A DNA stretch of 17,523 nt. It comes from Syntrophaceae bacterium UBA2208 (GTDB lineage: Bacteria > Desulfobacterota > BSN033 > UBA1163). How positions within the stretch are numbered: the stretch's first letter is position 1; each line of letters begins with the position of its first letter. The DNA is taken from the NCBI GenBank assembly GCA_002327885.1, contig DCUS01000213.1, forward strand, positions 26,661 to 44,183, given 5' to 3'. The notes under the pieces were generated by a model. The model had not been told where the DNA came from and searched no databases. It saw nothing but the letters and a program-made list of their open reading frames with translations. Made by a program: the position numbers and the translations under genes. Below, in pieces: positions 6,554 to 13,991 of the stretch.

Positions 6554-7678
6554 ATGACAAGACAGGATCTCAACGTTGAAGAAGTAAAAAATCCAAAAGA
6601 CCTCATGACCTTCATCCGATTTCCCTGGGAGATCTACAGGGGAAATCCATATTGGGTCCCTCCCCTCATTAAAGATCTGGTTCTAAAATTTAGTCCGGAA
6701 CATCCCTTTCGCTCCCATGCAGAGATGATCTTTTTTCTCGCCCGTCGAGCAGGGAAGATCGTTGGAAGAATCGCAGGAATTATCGATCACCACTATATTG
6801 AATTTCACCAAGAAAAAGTGGGTTTTTTTGGATTCTTCGAGTCCATTCCCGGCGCTGAAGTTGCAGAAATCCTTTTCTCAAGAGTTACAGATTGGCTCAA
6901 AGACCATGGAATGGGAAAAATGGCTGGACCGATGAATCCTTCTACCAATGACGAATGCGGTTTGCTCATTGAAGGATTTGATTCTCCCCCTTGCCTGATG
7001 ATGCCTTATAATCCTCGGTATTATCCTTCCCTGCTGGAGGGGTTTGGACTGAGGAAGAAGATGGATCTTTATGCCTACCTCCTGGAGGAATCTTCTTTCC
7101 TGTTGGACCGTCTGGACCGGATCACCCAGAGGCTGAGGAAAAGAGAACCTCAGCTTCACATACGGCCCATTCATCTCCGCCGTCTTGATGAGGAACTCAA
7201 GATTGTCAAGGACATTTACAACCAGGCCTGGAGCAGAAATTGGGGGTTCGTTCCACTGACGGATGAAGAGATCAACCTCCTGGCAAAAGAGCTGAAATCC
7301 CTTATTGTTTCCGATTTGGTCCTCTTTGCCTACTGGGGAGAAGATCCTATCGGTTTTTCAGTCTCCCTTCCTGATTATAATGTGGTTCTCAAACATCTAA
7401 ATGGAAAGCTCGGTCTTTTAGGTCTGCTCAAGTTTTTCTATTATTCAAAAAAAATTAACAAAATTCGGGTCCTGCTTTTAGGGATCAAGCATGATTTTCA
7501 GAAGAAAGGAATCGAGGGGCTCCTCTATATTGAAACCTTTAAAAAAGGAATTAAAAGGGGTTACCATCGGGCGGAATGCTCTTGGATTCTCGAAGAAAAT
7601 GTCCTGATGCAACACGGGATTGAGGCGATGGGGGGAAAACGCTATAAAACCTACCGGATTTATGAGGTTCAACTCTAA
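6554..7678 (+). CDS. Double GNAT-fold acyltransferase (candidate bacterial ceramide synthase)
   Basis: This protein of 374 residues has two GNAT-like halves. The N-terminal half (about 10-170) begins with the pattern FIRFPWEIYRGNPYWVPPL (20-38), continues with FFLARRAGKIVGRIAGII and GFFGFFES (91-97), and ends at MMPYNPRYYPSLLEGFG. The C-terminal half (about 200-374) carries an acyl-CoA-loop-like segment, LLLGIKHDFQKKGIEGLLY (307-325). I start it at ATG 6554, 14 nt after the spt stop; the frame is open further back but there it only overlaps spt. Proteins of this kind are usually annotated as GNAT or hypothetical. The known bacterial ceramide synthase bCerS is also a GNAT-type N-acyltransferase encoded near spt and cerR, so N-acylation of 3-oxosphinganine is the best guess here. 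The family call is good; the substrate is inferred. The gene's stop codon overlaps that of the convergent PAP2 gene. Confidence 0.8.
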   Translation: MTRQDLNVEEVKNPKDLMTFIRFPWEIYRGNPYWVPPLIKDLVLKFSPEHPFRSHAEMIFFLARRAGKIVGRIAGIIDHHYIEFHQEKVGFFGFFESIPGAEVAEILFSRVTDWLKDHGMGKMAGPMNPSTNDECGLLIEGFDSPPCLMMPYNPRYYPSLLEGFGLRKKMDLYAYLLEESSFLLDRLDRITQRLRKREPQLHIRPIHLRRLDEELKIVKDIYNQAWSRNWGFVPLTDEEINLLAKELKSLIVSDLVLFAYWGEDPIGFSVSLPDYNVVLKHLNGKLGLLGLLKFFYYSKKINKIRVLLLGIKHDFQKKGIEGLLYIETFKKGIKRGYHRAECSWILEENVLMQHGIEAMGGKRYKTYRIYEVQL

Positions 7679-8562
7679 GTGGTAATCTGAGACCACCATC
7701 GATGGAGCAGAGACCCGATCAGCACACACCCGATGGCCAATGCCCCTCCTACCATCAGATCGATGACATAATGGTATCTCAGATAGACCGTGGAGAGGAT
7801 GAGACCACCGATAATTGGGAGGAAGATATAAAAGAGAATTTTCTCATAACGATGGGCTAATAATAAGACCATGAGGACAATTTGGGTATGGCCACTGGGC
7901 ATTACATCCCGTTTATTATGCTCCAAAGCATTCAAAGTATCTCTCACAAAATCTGTGATGAAACTCCCCTCCAGTGGAATGGAGTAGAGATGGGCCATTG
8001 CATAACGAGGTCCAATGGCAGGAAAAAGGATGTAGCCAATAAAAGAAATATAGTATCCAAAGAGCAAGATAAAGATGCACCGTTCAAACTCAGCCACCCG
8101 ACCTTTCCGATGCAGGACAACAATGAAAGCGACCGGGATAAAATAGTAGCTCAGGTAAGCCAGGGACATGACATCGGTAAACCAAGGAACGATCCATTGC
8201 TCCATCCATAGGGTGGGATGGACTCCGAAAATAAAGAAATCAATTTGCATCAACTTGGGGTCGATATCCGGCTGGAGATATTGGATCAAATTGCCGAGGG
8301 ACTCATAGATGAATATGACAAACAGGATAGGAGAAAAATGATTAAAAAAGGCGCTCATCCTTCCCATCCCTTTTCGACCTGATGATAAGTTTAAGACAAA
8401 GAGGAAGCCCAGTAACATGGCATAATCACGGAGCAAGGAACGCCAGAGTGGAATTCGGCTTTGAAAGACGAGTGTCAGGCAAATCAAGCCAATCAGGAAA
8501 ATAAAGGTCAACCCTTGGGGTGGAGTGATTCTTCTCATTGATGAGAGGTTTATATATACCAT
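7675..8562 (-). CDS. PAP2/Aur1-like membrane phosphatase or phosphotransferase
   Basis: This 295-residue integral membrane protein of the PAP2 superfamily has about six or seven hydrophobic helices (near 18-35, 45-62, 75-92, 132-150, 162-182, 226-237, 243-260 and 266-285). Motifs: FPAIGPRYA (180-188) in the place of the first PAP2 motif, MPSGHT (221-226) and LRYHYVIDLMVG (261-272), which contains the catalytic His and Asp. The GPRY and YLRYHYVIDL pattern resembles the Aur1/inositol-phosphoceramide-synthase-like branch of PAP2 rather than classical PgpB. The active site should face the periplasm. It is convergent with the candidate ceramide operon, so it is not co-transcribed with it. A role in attaching or removing a sphingolipid head group is a guess from position and branch. 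Start ATG 8562 has no clear ribosome site; ATG 8538 (Met9) is an alternative. Confidence 0.83.
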   Translation of the reverse strand: MVYINLSSMRRITPPQGLTFIFLIGLICLTLVFQSRIPLWRSLLRDYAMLLGFLFVLNLSSGRKGMGRMSAFFNHFSPILFVIFIYESLGNLIQYLQPDIDPKLMQIDFFIFGVHPTLWMEQWIVPWFTDVMSLAYLSYYFIPVAFIVVLHRKGRVAEFERCIFILLFGYYISFIGYILFPAIGPRYAMAHLYSIPLEGSFITDFVRDTLNALEHNKRDVMPSGHTQIVLMVLLLAHRYEKILFYIFLPIIGGLILSTVYLRYHYVIDLMVGGALAIGCVLIGSLLHRWWSQITT

Positions 8563-8624
8563 ATGAAAAGAAAAATCAAGAATGGTGAGTTTTCAGTGAT
8601 AAGGTAAATGATAAAGTTTTTTTC

Positions 8625-8639
8625 GGAGGAATGGGAATG
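8625..8639 (+). promoter_or_regulatory. Ribosome site deciding the proS start
   Basis: GGAGG at 8625-8629 sits 1 nt before the first ATG (8631) but 7 nt before the second (8637). The second spacing is the workable one, and it gives the N-terminus MRYSQYLLPTLKE usual for ProS, so the start at 8637 is preferred. Confidence 0.7.
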
Positions 8640-10370
8640 CGATATTCACAATACTTGCTGCCGACCTTAAAAGAAGTCCCTTCGGAGGCGGAAGTCCCCA
8701 GTCATCAATTGATGCTTCGGGCTGGGATGATCCGAAAGTTGACCTCCGGTGTCTACTCTTACCTCCCCCTGGGCCTTCGAGCTATTCGAAAAGTGGAGAC
8801 GATCATCCGTGAGGAGATGAACCGGGCGGGTGCACTGGAGGTATTGCTGCCCTTTGTTCAACCTGCAGAAATCTGGCAAGAAAGCCATCGATGGGAAGAA
8901 TATGGTAGTGAGTTGGCAAGATTTAAGGATCGCCACAATCGAGACTGTTGTTTGGGACCCACCCATGAAGAGGTCATCACGGATATTGCCCGAAAGGAAA
9001 TTCGATCGTACCGGCAAATGCCACTCAATCTCTACCAGATCCAAACCAAATTCAGAGATGAGATTCGACCCCGCTTCGGTGTCATGCGGGCTCGCGAGTT
9101 TATCATGAAAGATGCTTATAGCTTTGATGTGGATGAAAATGAAGCGGATGAAAGTTACCGGAAGATGTTTGAGGCTTATACGCGCATCTTTACCCGATGT
9201 GGTTTAAAATTTAGGTCAGTGGAGGCTGAAAGCGGTCTCATCGGTGGGTCATTTTCTCATGAATTCATGGTTCTCGCCGAAACCGGGGAGGAAACCATTG
9301 TCAGTTGTACGCGTTGTTCTTATGCGGCCAATATTGAAAAAGCCGAATTCCTAAGACAAGGCATAAACCGTCAACCCCCTGACAAAGGAATTCAGAGAGC
9401 TTCCCAGAAAGTGCTGACCCCCGATCAGCGGACCGTGGAAGAGGTCACACAGTTTCTTAATATCTCATCCCGCGATTTGGTCAAAACCATTATTTTTGAA
9501 TCCGATAAAGGATGTTTGGCCGCTCTGGTACGAGGAGATCATGAGATCAATGAAAAGAAGTTGAAAGCGGTATGGGGGACGGAAACAATTCAACTGGCAA
9601 CGGAAGAGACGGTCGAGGAGATCACCCGCGCTCCAAAAGGATTCGCCGGCCCCATCGGTCTTTCTATCCCCATACTCGCCGATCTGGACATTCAGGAGAT
9701 GGTCAACTTCGTTACCGGAGCCAATGAAAAGGATGCCCATCTCATTCATGTGAATATTGGCCGGGATTTTCAAGTCTCAAAATTTGCTGACATTCGAAAG
9801 TTTACTCCTGGAGATTATTGCCCTCTTTGTGGCGAAGAGACCCGGATGGATAAAGGGATTGAGGTGGGCCATACCTTTAAGCTGGGAACAAAATACAGTC
9901 AGGCCATGGGAGCAACGTATTTAGACGATCAGGGAAAGGAAAAAGTGATGGTCACGGGGTCTTATGGAATCGGTCTGGGAAGAACGGTGGCGGCTGCCAT
10001 CGAGCAGCATTACGATCAAAATGGAATCATCTTCCCAATGCCCATCGCTCCTTTCCAGGTTCTCCTCCTTCCCGTCAACATCAAAATAGACTCCTTGAAG
10101 GAGACGGCAGAACAACTCTATCAAACCCTTTTGGCGAATGGAGTAGAAGTCCTGTACGATGATCGCGAAGAAACACCGGGAGTGAAATTCAAAGACGCTG
10201 ACCTCATCGGGATCCCCTTGAGGGTGACCTTAGGGGAAAAGAATTTAAAGAAGGGCTTGATAGAGATTAAGAAGAGAAGAACCGGAGAGATCTCTCTCGT
10301 CAAAGAGGAAGAAGCGGTATCAAAAGTAAAAGAGATGATTGATCAGGAAATGCAAGTGAAATGGAATTGA
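8637..10370 (+). CDS. proS: Prolyl-tRNA synthetase, bacterial type with editing domain
   Basis: This 577-residue cytoplasmic class II synthetase charges tRNA-Pro. It has the normal length for the bacterial type. Motif 1 lies around 45-73 (PLGLRAIRKVE...), the TxE proline-site loop at GPTHEE (107-112), motif 2 at FRDEIRPRFGVM then RAREFIMKDAYSFD (139-164), and motif 3 at GSYGIGLGRTVAAAIEQH (441-458). The inserted YbaK-like editing domain that clears Ala-tRNA-Pro occupies roughly 230-400; a lysine typical of its active site is plausible at DLVKTI (280-285). Two Cys pairs flank it: CTRC (224-227) and CPLC (395-398). The anticodon-binding domain is at 475-577. The downstream M24 peptidase gene overlaps its end by 10 nt, suggesting coupling. 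Confidence 0.96.
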   Translation: MRYSQYLLPTLKEVPSEAEVPSHQLMLRAGMIRKLTSGVYSYLPLGLRAIRKVETIIREEMNRAGALEVLLPFVQPAEIWQESHRWEEYGSELARFKDRHNRDCCLGPTHEEVITDIARKEIRSYRQMPLNLYQIQTKFRDEIRPRFGVMRAREFIMKDAYSFDVDENEADESYRKMFEAYTRIFTRCGLKFRSVEAESGLIGGSFSHEFMVLAETGEETIVSCTRCSYAANIEKAEFLRQGINRQPPDKGIQRASQKVLTPDQRTVEEVTQFLNISSRDLVKTIIFESDKGCLAALVRGDHEINEKKLKAVWGTETIQLATEETVEEITRAPKGFAGPIGLSIPILADLDIQEMVNFVTGANEKDAHLIHVNIGRDFQVSKFADIRKFTPGDYCPLCGEETRMDKGIEVGHTFKLGTKYSQAMGATYLDDQGKEKVMVTGSYGIGLGRTVAAAIEQHYDQNGIIFPMPIAPFQVLLLPVNIKIDSLKETAEQLYQTLLANGVEVLYDDREETPGVKFKDADLIGIPLRVTLGEKNLKKGLIEIKKRRTGEISLVKEEEAVSKVKEMIDQEMQVKWN

Positions 10371-11551
10371 CGCCAAAGGAAGAGATTCAAAAAAGGGTTG
10401 AACATCTCCAGTCCAGTTTAAGAAGGGCGAAGGTCGACTCCTGCCTGATCCTCCAGAATGTTGATCTCTTTTACTTCTCCGGAACGATCCAACGATCTTA
10501 CCTTTTCATCCCTGCCGAAGGGGAACCTCTTCTTATGGTTCAAAAAGATTTTGATCGAGCCGGGGAGGAGTCCCCCTTAAAAAACATCATCCCCATCGAG
10601 CGTCCAAAAGCGATCTCCTCTATTCTTAAAAGGCAGGGAGGATTAAAGCAAATCGGTCTGGAGTGCGATGTCCTGCCGGTCAACCAATTGAGACAGTTTG
10701 AGAAGATGTTTCCTCAATCGAATTTTGTAGATATCTCAAAGGCCATTAAACAAGTCAGGATGATTAAATCCTCTTATGAAATTGGTCAACTGAGACAATC
10801 TGCAAAAATTCTTGATGAAGTATTTGATTTTGCCAAAGAAATCCTGAGGATAGGGATGACCGAGATTGAAGCTGAGTCTCAGTTGATTGAGCTGGGAAGG
10901 TGTCGTGGGCATCAGGGACTGACCCGAATGAGGGCGTGGAATCAGGATATGGTCAATGCCTGCGTGCTTTCAGGGAACTCAGGGAGTGTTCTCCCTCACT
11001 TAGATGTTTCGGTCATCGGTCCAGGAATCTCCCCTGCTTTTCCCCAGGGTTCAAGCTTTAATCTGATGGAGAGAGATGTCCCCATCCAAATAGATTTCAG
11101 TGTCGCCTATGGCGGATACATCACAGATGGAGCGAGAACCTATGTCATCGGGACTCTCCCCAAAAAGCTTAGAGACGCATATAAAGTCGCTTTAGAGATT
11201 CGGGATGAAATGGAAAACATCGCGAAGCCGGGAGTTCCTTGTTCTCACTTTTACCACCTCGCTTCCCAGAGGGTTAAGAAAAGAGGTTTGGAAGACTACT
11301 TCATCGGAACCAAAAAGAACCAGGCGCCCTTTGTAGGACATGGAATCGGTCTGGAAATCGACGAATTTCCTCTTCTCGCCAAAGGTTTTTCTCAACCCTT
11401 AGAGACGGGAATGGTCTTTGCTTTTGAACCGAAGTTTATTTTTCCGGAAGTCGGGGTCGTTGCTCTTGAAGACGACTACGTGGTTACTGAACATGGAGTG
11501 GAAAAGCTGACTCATGCCGATGACCAAATCATCGTGATTGAAGAATCCTAA
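10361..11551 (+). CDS. M24 family metallopeptidase (Xaa-Pro aminopeptidase-like)
   Basis: This 396-residue protein has an N-terminal creatinase-like domain (about 10-140) and a pita-bread M24 peptidase domain (about 145-390). All five metal ligands of the family are present: Asp245 and Asp256 (IDFSVAYGGYITDGART), His327 (GHGIGLEIDEFP), Glu356 (FAFEPK) and Glu370 (VALEDDYVV). This predicts a two-metal aminopeptidase, probably removing N-terminal residues next to proline. No signal peptide is seen, so it is cytoplasmic. The ATG lies inside proS (10-nt overlap), with only a weak AGGAAA 12 nt upstream, pointing to reinitiation after proS. A proline-specific peptidase behind prolyl-tRNA synthetase makes sense as proline recycling but this is inference. 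Dimethylsulfoniopropionate lyase and creatinase relatives use the same fold, so the exact substrate is open. Confidence 0.9.
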   Translation: MELTPKEEIQKRVEHLQSSLRRAKVDSCLILQNVDLFYFSGTIQRSYLFIPAEGEPLLMVQKDFDRAGEESPLKNIIPIERPKAISSILKRQGGLKQIGLECDVLPVNQLRQFEKMFPQSNFVDISKAIKQVRMIKSSYEIGQLRQSAKILDEVFDFAKEILRIGMTEIEAESQLIELGRCRGHQGLTRMRAWNQDMVNACVLSGNSGSVLPHLDVSVIGPGISPAFPQGSSFNLMERDVPIQIDFSVAYGGYITDGARTYVIGTLPKKLRDAYKVALEIRDEMENIAKPGVPCSHFYHLASQRVKKRGLEDYFIGTKKNQAPFVGHGIGLEIDEFPLLAKGFSQPLETGMVFAFEPKFIFPEVGVVALEDDYVVTEHGVEKLTHADDQIIVIEES

Positions 11552-11563
11552 TCCCCACCCCTC

Positions 11564-11824
11564 TCAAGCTTCTTCTTTTTGAAACCCTATTCCAAATCTC
11601 TCCTCAATCACCCGTTTAAATCTTGGACGATAGATCAATTCAAAAACTTCCTCTTTTCCCGGAAAAAGGCTGCAAGCGGCCATTTTTACCCCCTCCACCC
11701 GCTCGAGCGCCTCTTCAAGTAAAAGATCATCCTGTTGGATCGAAAGGATGGAGAAATCGATCAAAAACCGCAAATAACGGATCTTCCGGTCCTCTTCTTT
11801 CTTTTCGCTCTTTTCCGCTGCCAT
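11564..11824 (-). CDS. Small conserved-looking protein of unknown function
   Basis: This 86-residue, highly charged protein is not recognised as any named family. It begins MAAEKSEKKEEDRKIRYLRF and has a mostly helical core: LRFLIDFSILSIQQDDL (20-36), LLEEALERVEGVKMAACSLF, then FELIYRPRFKRVIEERFG. I start it at ATG 11824 because AAAGGA lies about 6 nt upstream; an open extension back to 12040 overlaps pyrF and is a shadow. It has no signal peptide or membrane segment. The stop is 12 nt from that of the M24 gene, tail to tail, and the start is 88 nt from pyrF, head to head. Its pattern of conserved-looking aromatic and charged residues suggests a real protein, perhaps a small helical adaptor. 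Confidence 0.7.
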   Translation of the reverse strand: MAAEKSEKKEEDRKIRYLRFLIDFSILSIQQDDLLLEEALERVEGVKMAACSLFPGKEEVFELIYRPRFKRVIEERFGIGFQKEEA

Positions 11825-11853
11825 TATGTATCCTTTATAACATAAATTATTGA

Positions 11854-11883
11854 TTGACAGCAGCTTCAGAACGTTTATATGAT
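11854..11883 (+). promoter_or_regulatory. Sigma70-type promoter for pyrF
   Basis: TTGACA (11854-11859) and TATGAT (11878-11883, 5 of 6 bases) are 18 nt apart and lie 30 nt before the pyrF ATG. It shares the short intergenic region with the start of the divergent small gene. Confidence 0.6.
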
Positions 11884-11912
11884 ATAGATTAAAGGTTGAG
11901 GAATATCCATTC

Positions 11913-12629
11913 ATGGCGAGCGATCCCAAAGACAAAATTATTTTCGCCCTCGATGTGGAACACTTCTCGGAGGCACAAAAGTGGGTGAACCTCTTGAAGG
12001 ATCGTGTGGGATTATTCAAAGTAGGAAAACAGCTCTTCACTCATGCTGGGCCGAAGGTCATTGATATGGTCCGTCAGAAGGGTCAAAAGGTTTTTCTCGA
12101 CCTCAAGTACCATGATATTCCCAATACCGTGGCCAAGGCTGGAGAGGAAGCCACAAAGCTGAATGTGGCCATGTTTAACCTTCACGCCCTGGGAGGTTTT
12201 GAAATGATGAAAAAGACCGTGGAGGCGTCCAAGACTATATCTAAGAGTCTTCGCCTTCCAAGACCCCTTGTCCTGGCTGTGACGATCCTCACCAGCATGG
12301 ACGAAGGTGCTTTAAAAGAAGTGGGAGTTCAGGGCCCGCTATTGGACGAGGTGAGCCGACTCGCCCTTTTAGCTTCGAAAGCAGGAGTGGATGGGGTCAT
12401 TGCTTCCCCTCAAGAAATCGGAATCATTCGGGAGCGATGTGGAGAAAAATTCCTGATCATCACCCCGGGCATCCGCGCTCCTTCAGATAAAAAAGATGAC
12501 CAAAAGAGAACTCTTACACCGAAAGAGGCAATCTCGGCAGGAGCCGATTATCTTGTGATCGGTCGTCCCATTAAAGAGGCGAAAGATCCCCTTGAGGCTG
12601 TCCAGAAAATTATCGAAGATATTTCATGA
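11913..12629 (+). CDS. pyrF: Orotidine 5'-phosphate decarboxylase
   Basis: This 238-residue TIM-barrel enzyme makes UMP from OMP, the last step of pyrimidine nucleotide synthesis. The catalytic signature FLDLKYHDIPNTV (61-73) carries the Asp-x-Lys-x-x-Asp set (Asp63, Lys65, Asp68). FALDVE (11-16) at strand 1, FKVGKQLF (35-42), TPGIRAP (around 190) and VIGRPI near the C-terminus provide the phosphate and orotate contacts. Its length is normal for the short bacterial form. The ATG at 11913 is preceded by TGAGGA at 10 nt. It has its own promoter and about 100 bp of repeat-like sequence before the next gene, so it may be transcribed alone or with rlmB. Confidence 0.95.
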   Translation: MASDPKDKIIFALDVEHFSEAQKWVNLLKDRVGLFKVGKQLFTHAGPKVIDMVRQKGQKVFLDLKYHDIPNTVAKAGEEATKLNVAMFNLHALGGFEMMKKTVEASKTISKSLRLPRPLVLAVTILTSMDEGALKEVGVQGPLLDEVSRLALLASKAGVDGVIASPQEIGIIRERCGEKFLIITPGIRAPSDKKDDQKRTLTPKEAISAGADYLVIGRPIKEAKDPLEAVQKIIEDIS

Positions 12630-12639
12630 TAAAGCCTTC

Positions 12640-12728
12640 CGCTGAAGACCAAATGCCAAATGTCTAAGATTTTAAAATTTGAAAATTGACATTCATTTGA
12701 CATTGGGATTTTGATATTTAACATTACC
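12640..12728 (+). repeat. AT-rich short-repeat spacer between pyrF and rlmB
   Basis: The stretch repeats short words: ACCAAATGCCAAATGTC, then TTTTAAAATTTGAAAA, then ATTGACATTCATTTGACATT. CCAAATGTC (12656-12664) is nearly complementary to GACATTGGG (12699-12707), so a long imperfect hairpin is possible. It resembles small dispersed intergenic repeats. It also contains two TTGACA words (12686-12691, 12697-12702); the second, with TAACAT 16 nt further on, could serve as a weak promoter for rlmB. Confidence 0.4.
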
Positions 12729-12730
12729 TT

Positions 12731-13477
12731 ATGTGTCCAATTATCTATGGAATTCATCCGATCGAAGAAGCATTAAAATCATCTCTCCTCCAAATTCAAA
12801 AGATTTTGATCAGTGCCCAAACGCCTCATCCTCCTCTTCAATCCATCCTCGATCTCGCAAACAGGAAGAAAATTCCTGTGACATTGACCCAAAAAGAAAT
12901 CCTCGAACGCATGACAAAGGGAGGCGTCCATCAGAATGTCGTGGGTCTCATCAAAGAAACTCCCTATGCGGATCTTCGAGGTATTCTTTCCCATTGGAAA
13001 AAGAAAGGGACCAAAGCCCTTTTCCTCATCCTCGATGGTATCCAGGATCCGCAAAATTTAGGATCCCTCATCCGAACGGCACTGGGATGTGGAGTCCAGG
13101 GTATCTTCATTCCAAAAGACCGTTCTGTCGGAGTCACTCCCGTGGTGATCAAAGCTTCTGCGGGAGCGGCTGCTCATCTCCCGATCGTAAAAGTGGTCAA
13201 TGTCGCTAATACGATTGATGCCTTAAAAAAAGAAGGGATTTGGGTTTACGGGGCCTCCGGGGAAGCCAAAGATTTGATCTACCAACTCGATCTCAATACC
13301 GATTTGGCCATTGTCATCGGTGCGGAAGGGAAAGGAATCAGACCCCTGGTGAAGAAAAAGTGCGATAGACTTTTTTCAATTCCCATGCCGGGCCCCATCT
13401 CCTCCTTCAATGCATCGGTGTCCAGCGGGATGATCTTATATGAGGCAATGCGTCAACGTTTTGCCAAAGAGGAATAA
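12731..13477 (+). CDS. rlmB: 23S rRNA 2'-O-methyltransferase, RlmB/TrmH family
   Basis: This 248-residue SpoU-class SPOUT methyltransferase matches the RlmB group, which methylates G2251 of 23S rRNA using SAM. The N-terminal L30e-like RNA-binding domain is at 4-75 and starts with the typical IYGIHPIEEALKS. The knotted SPOUT domain is at about 95-245: motif 1 DGIQDPQNLGSLIRTA (102-117) with Asn109 and Arg115, motif 2 IVIGAEGKGIRPLV (194-207), motif 3 IPMPGPISSFNASVSSGM (217-234). No ribosome site is visible before ATG 12731 (AT-rich AACATTACCTT), which is unusual in this window. Its stop TAA overlaps the ATG of the HAD gene. Other SpoU members are possible, but the N-terminal domain favours RlmB. 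Confidence 0.88.
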   Translation: MCPIIYGIHPIEEALKSSLLQIQKILISAQTPHPPLQSILDLANRKKIPVTLTQKEILERMTKGGVHQNVVGLIKETPYADLRGILSHWKKKGTKALFLILDGIQDPQNLGSLIRTALGCGVQGIFIPKDRSVGVTPVVIKASAGAAAHLPIVKVVNVANTIDALKKEGIWVYGASGEAKDLIYQLDLNTDLAIVIGAEGKGIRPLVKKKCDRLFSIPMPGPISSFNASVSSGMILYEAMRQRFAKEE

Positions 13478-13950
13478 TGATGATTACGATTCTGAGACCG
13501 GGTCAAGAACCTTTAGAAATCGATTCTATTCTGATCGATTTTGAGGGAACCCTTGCCCAAGACCGGCGGGTTCATCCCAAGGCAAAGGACAAGATCAATC
13601 TTCTCTCCAAACGTACTAAAATATATGTTCTGACCAAAGGAGAAAAGGAAGGTGTGGAAAAGGTTTTAAAAAACGTCAAGTCTGCGATTGTCTATTTAAA
13701 TGAAGAAAAATCTTCACAACAAAAACTCGATCTGTTGCGACAACTTGGGGGCTCCAGGACGGTGGCCATCGGAAATGGAGTCGATGACACTTCCATGATT
13801 GAGGAGGCTGGATTGAGCCTCTGCGTCATAGGGAAAGAAGGAACCTTTACAGAAACGGTGAAGAAAGCGGATTTGGTCTTCATGAACATTCTCGATGCCC
13901 TCGACTTCCTGTTGAAGCCCCAGCGGCAAAAAACCACCCTTGGAAAATAA
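13477..13950 (+). CDS. Small HAD-superfamily protein, soluble P-type ATPase-like
   Basis: This 157-residue protein is close to the group of soluble, cap-less HAD hydrolases related to the phosphorylation domain of P-type ATPases. Motif I is DFEGTLA (21-27) with nucleophile Asp21, motif II Thr53 in YVLTKG, motif III Lys83 in QQKLDLL, and motif IV GNGVDDTSM (99-107), followed by EAGLSLCVIGKEGT and a conserved-looking end, NILDALDFLLKPQRQKTTL. The residue two places after Asp21 is Glu23, where HAD phosphatases have Asp and close relatives often have Asn. It has no membrane segments. ATG 13477 shares a base with the rlmB stop (TAATG); the next ATG at 13480 is an alternative, both after AGAGGA. 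Substrate is unknown; the overlap suggests co-expression with rlmB. Confidence 0.82.
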   Translation: MMITILRPGQEPLEIDSILIDFEGTLAQDRRVHPKAKDKINLLSKRTKIYVLTKGEKEGVEKVLKNVKSAIVYLNEEKSSQQKLDLLRQLGGSRTVAIGNGVDDTSMIEEAGLSLCVIGKEGTFTETVKKADLVFMNILDALDFLLKPQRQKTTLGK

Positions 13951-13963
13951 TCCCTGTAAAATG

Positions 13964-13991
13964 GCAATAAGGATTTCTTGAAATTGCTTTT
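13964..13991 (+). terminator. Weak terminator-like hairpin after the HAD gene
   Basis: GCAAT (13964-13968) and ATTGC (13983-13987) can pair, with AAG/CTT inside, followed by TTTTATAAATAA. The stem is short and has a mismatch, so support is limited. Confidence 0.3.

Noticed and set aside
11825..12040. N-terminal extension of the 86-residue protein
   Set aside because: It overlaps the pyrF start on the other strand and passes the ribosome site before ATG 11824.
61..12720. Shared 13-base word GGGATTTTGATAT at 69-81 and 12706-12718
   Set aside because: One copy lies inside DUF1684 coding sequence and the other in an AT-rich spacer, and flanks differ; most likely chance.
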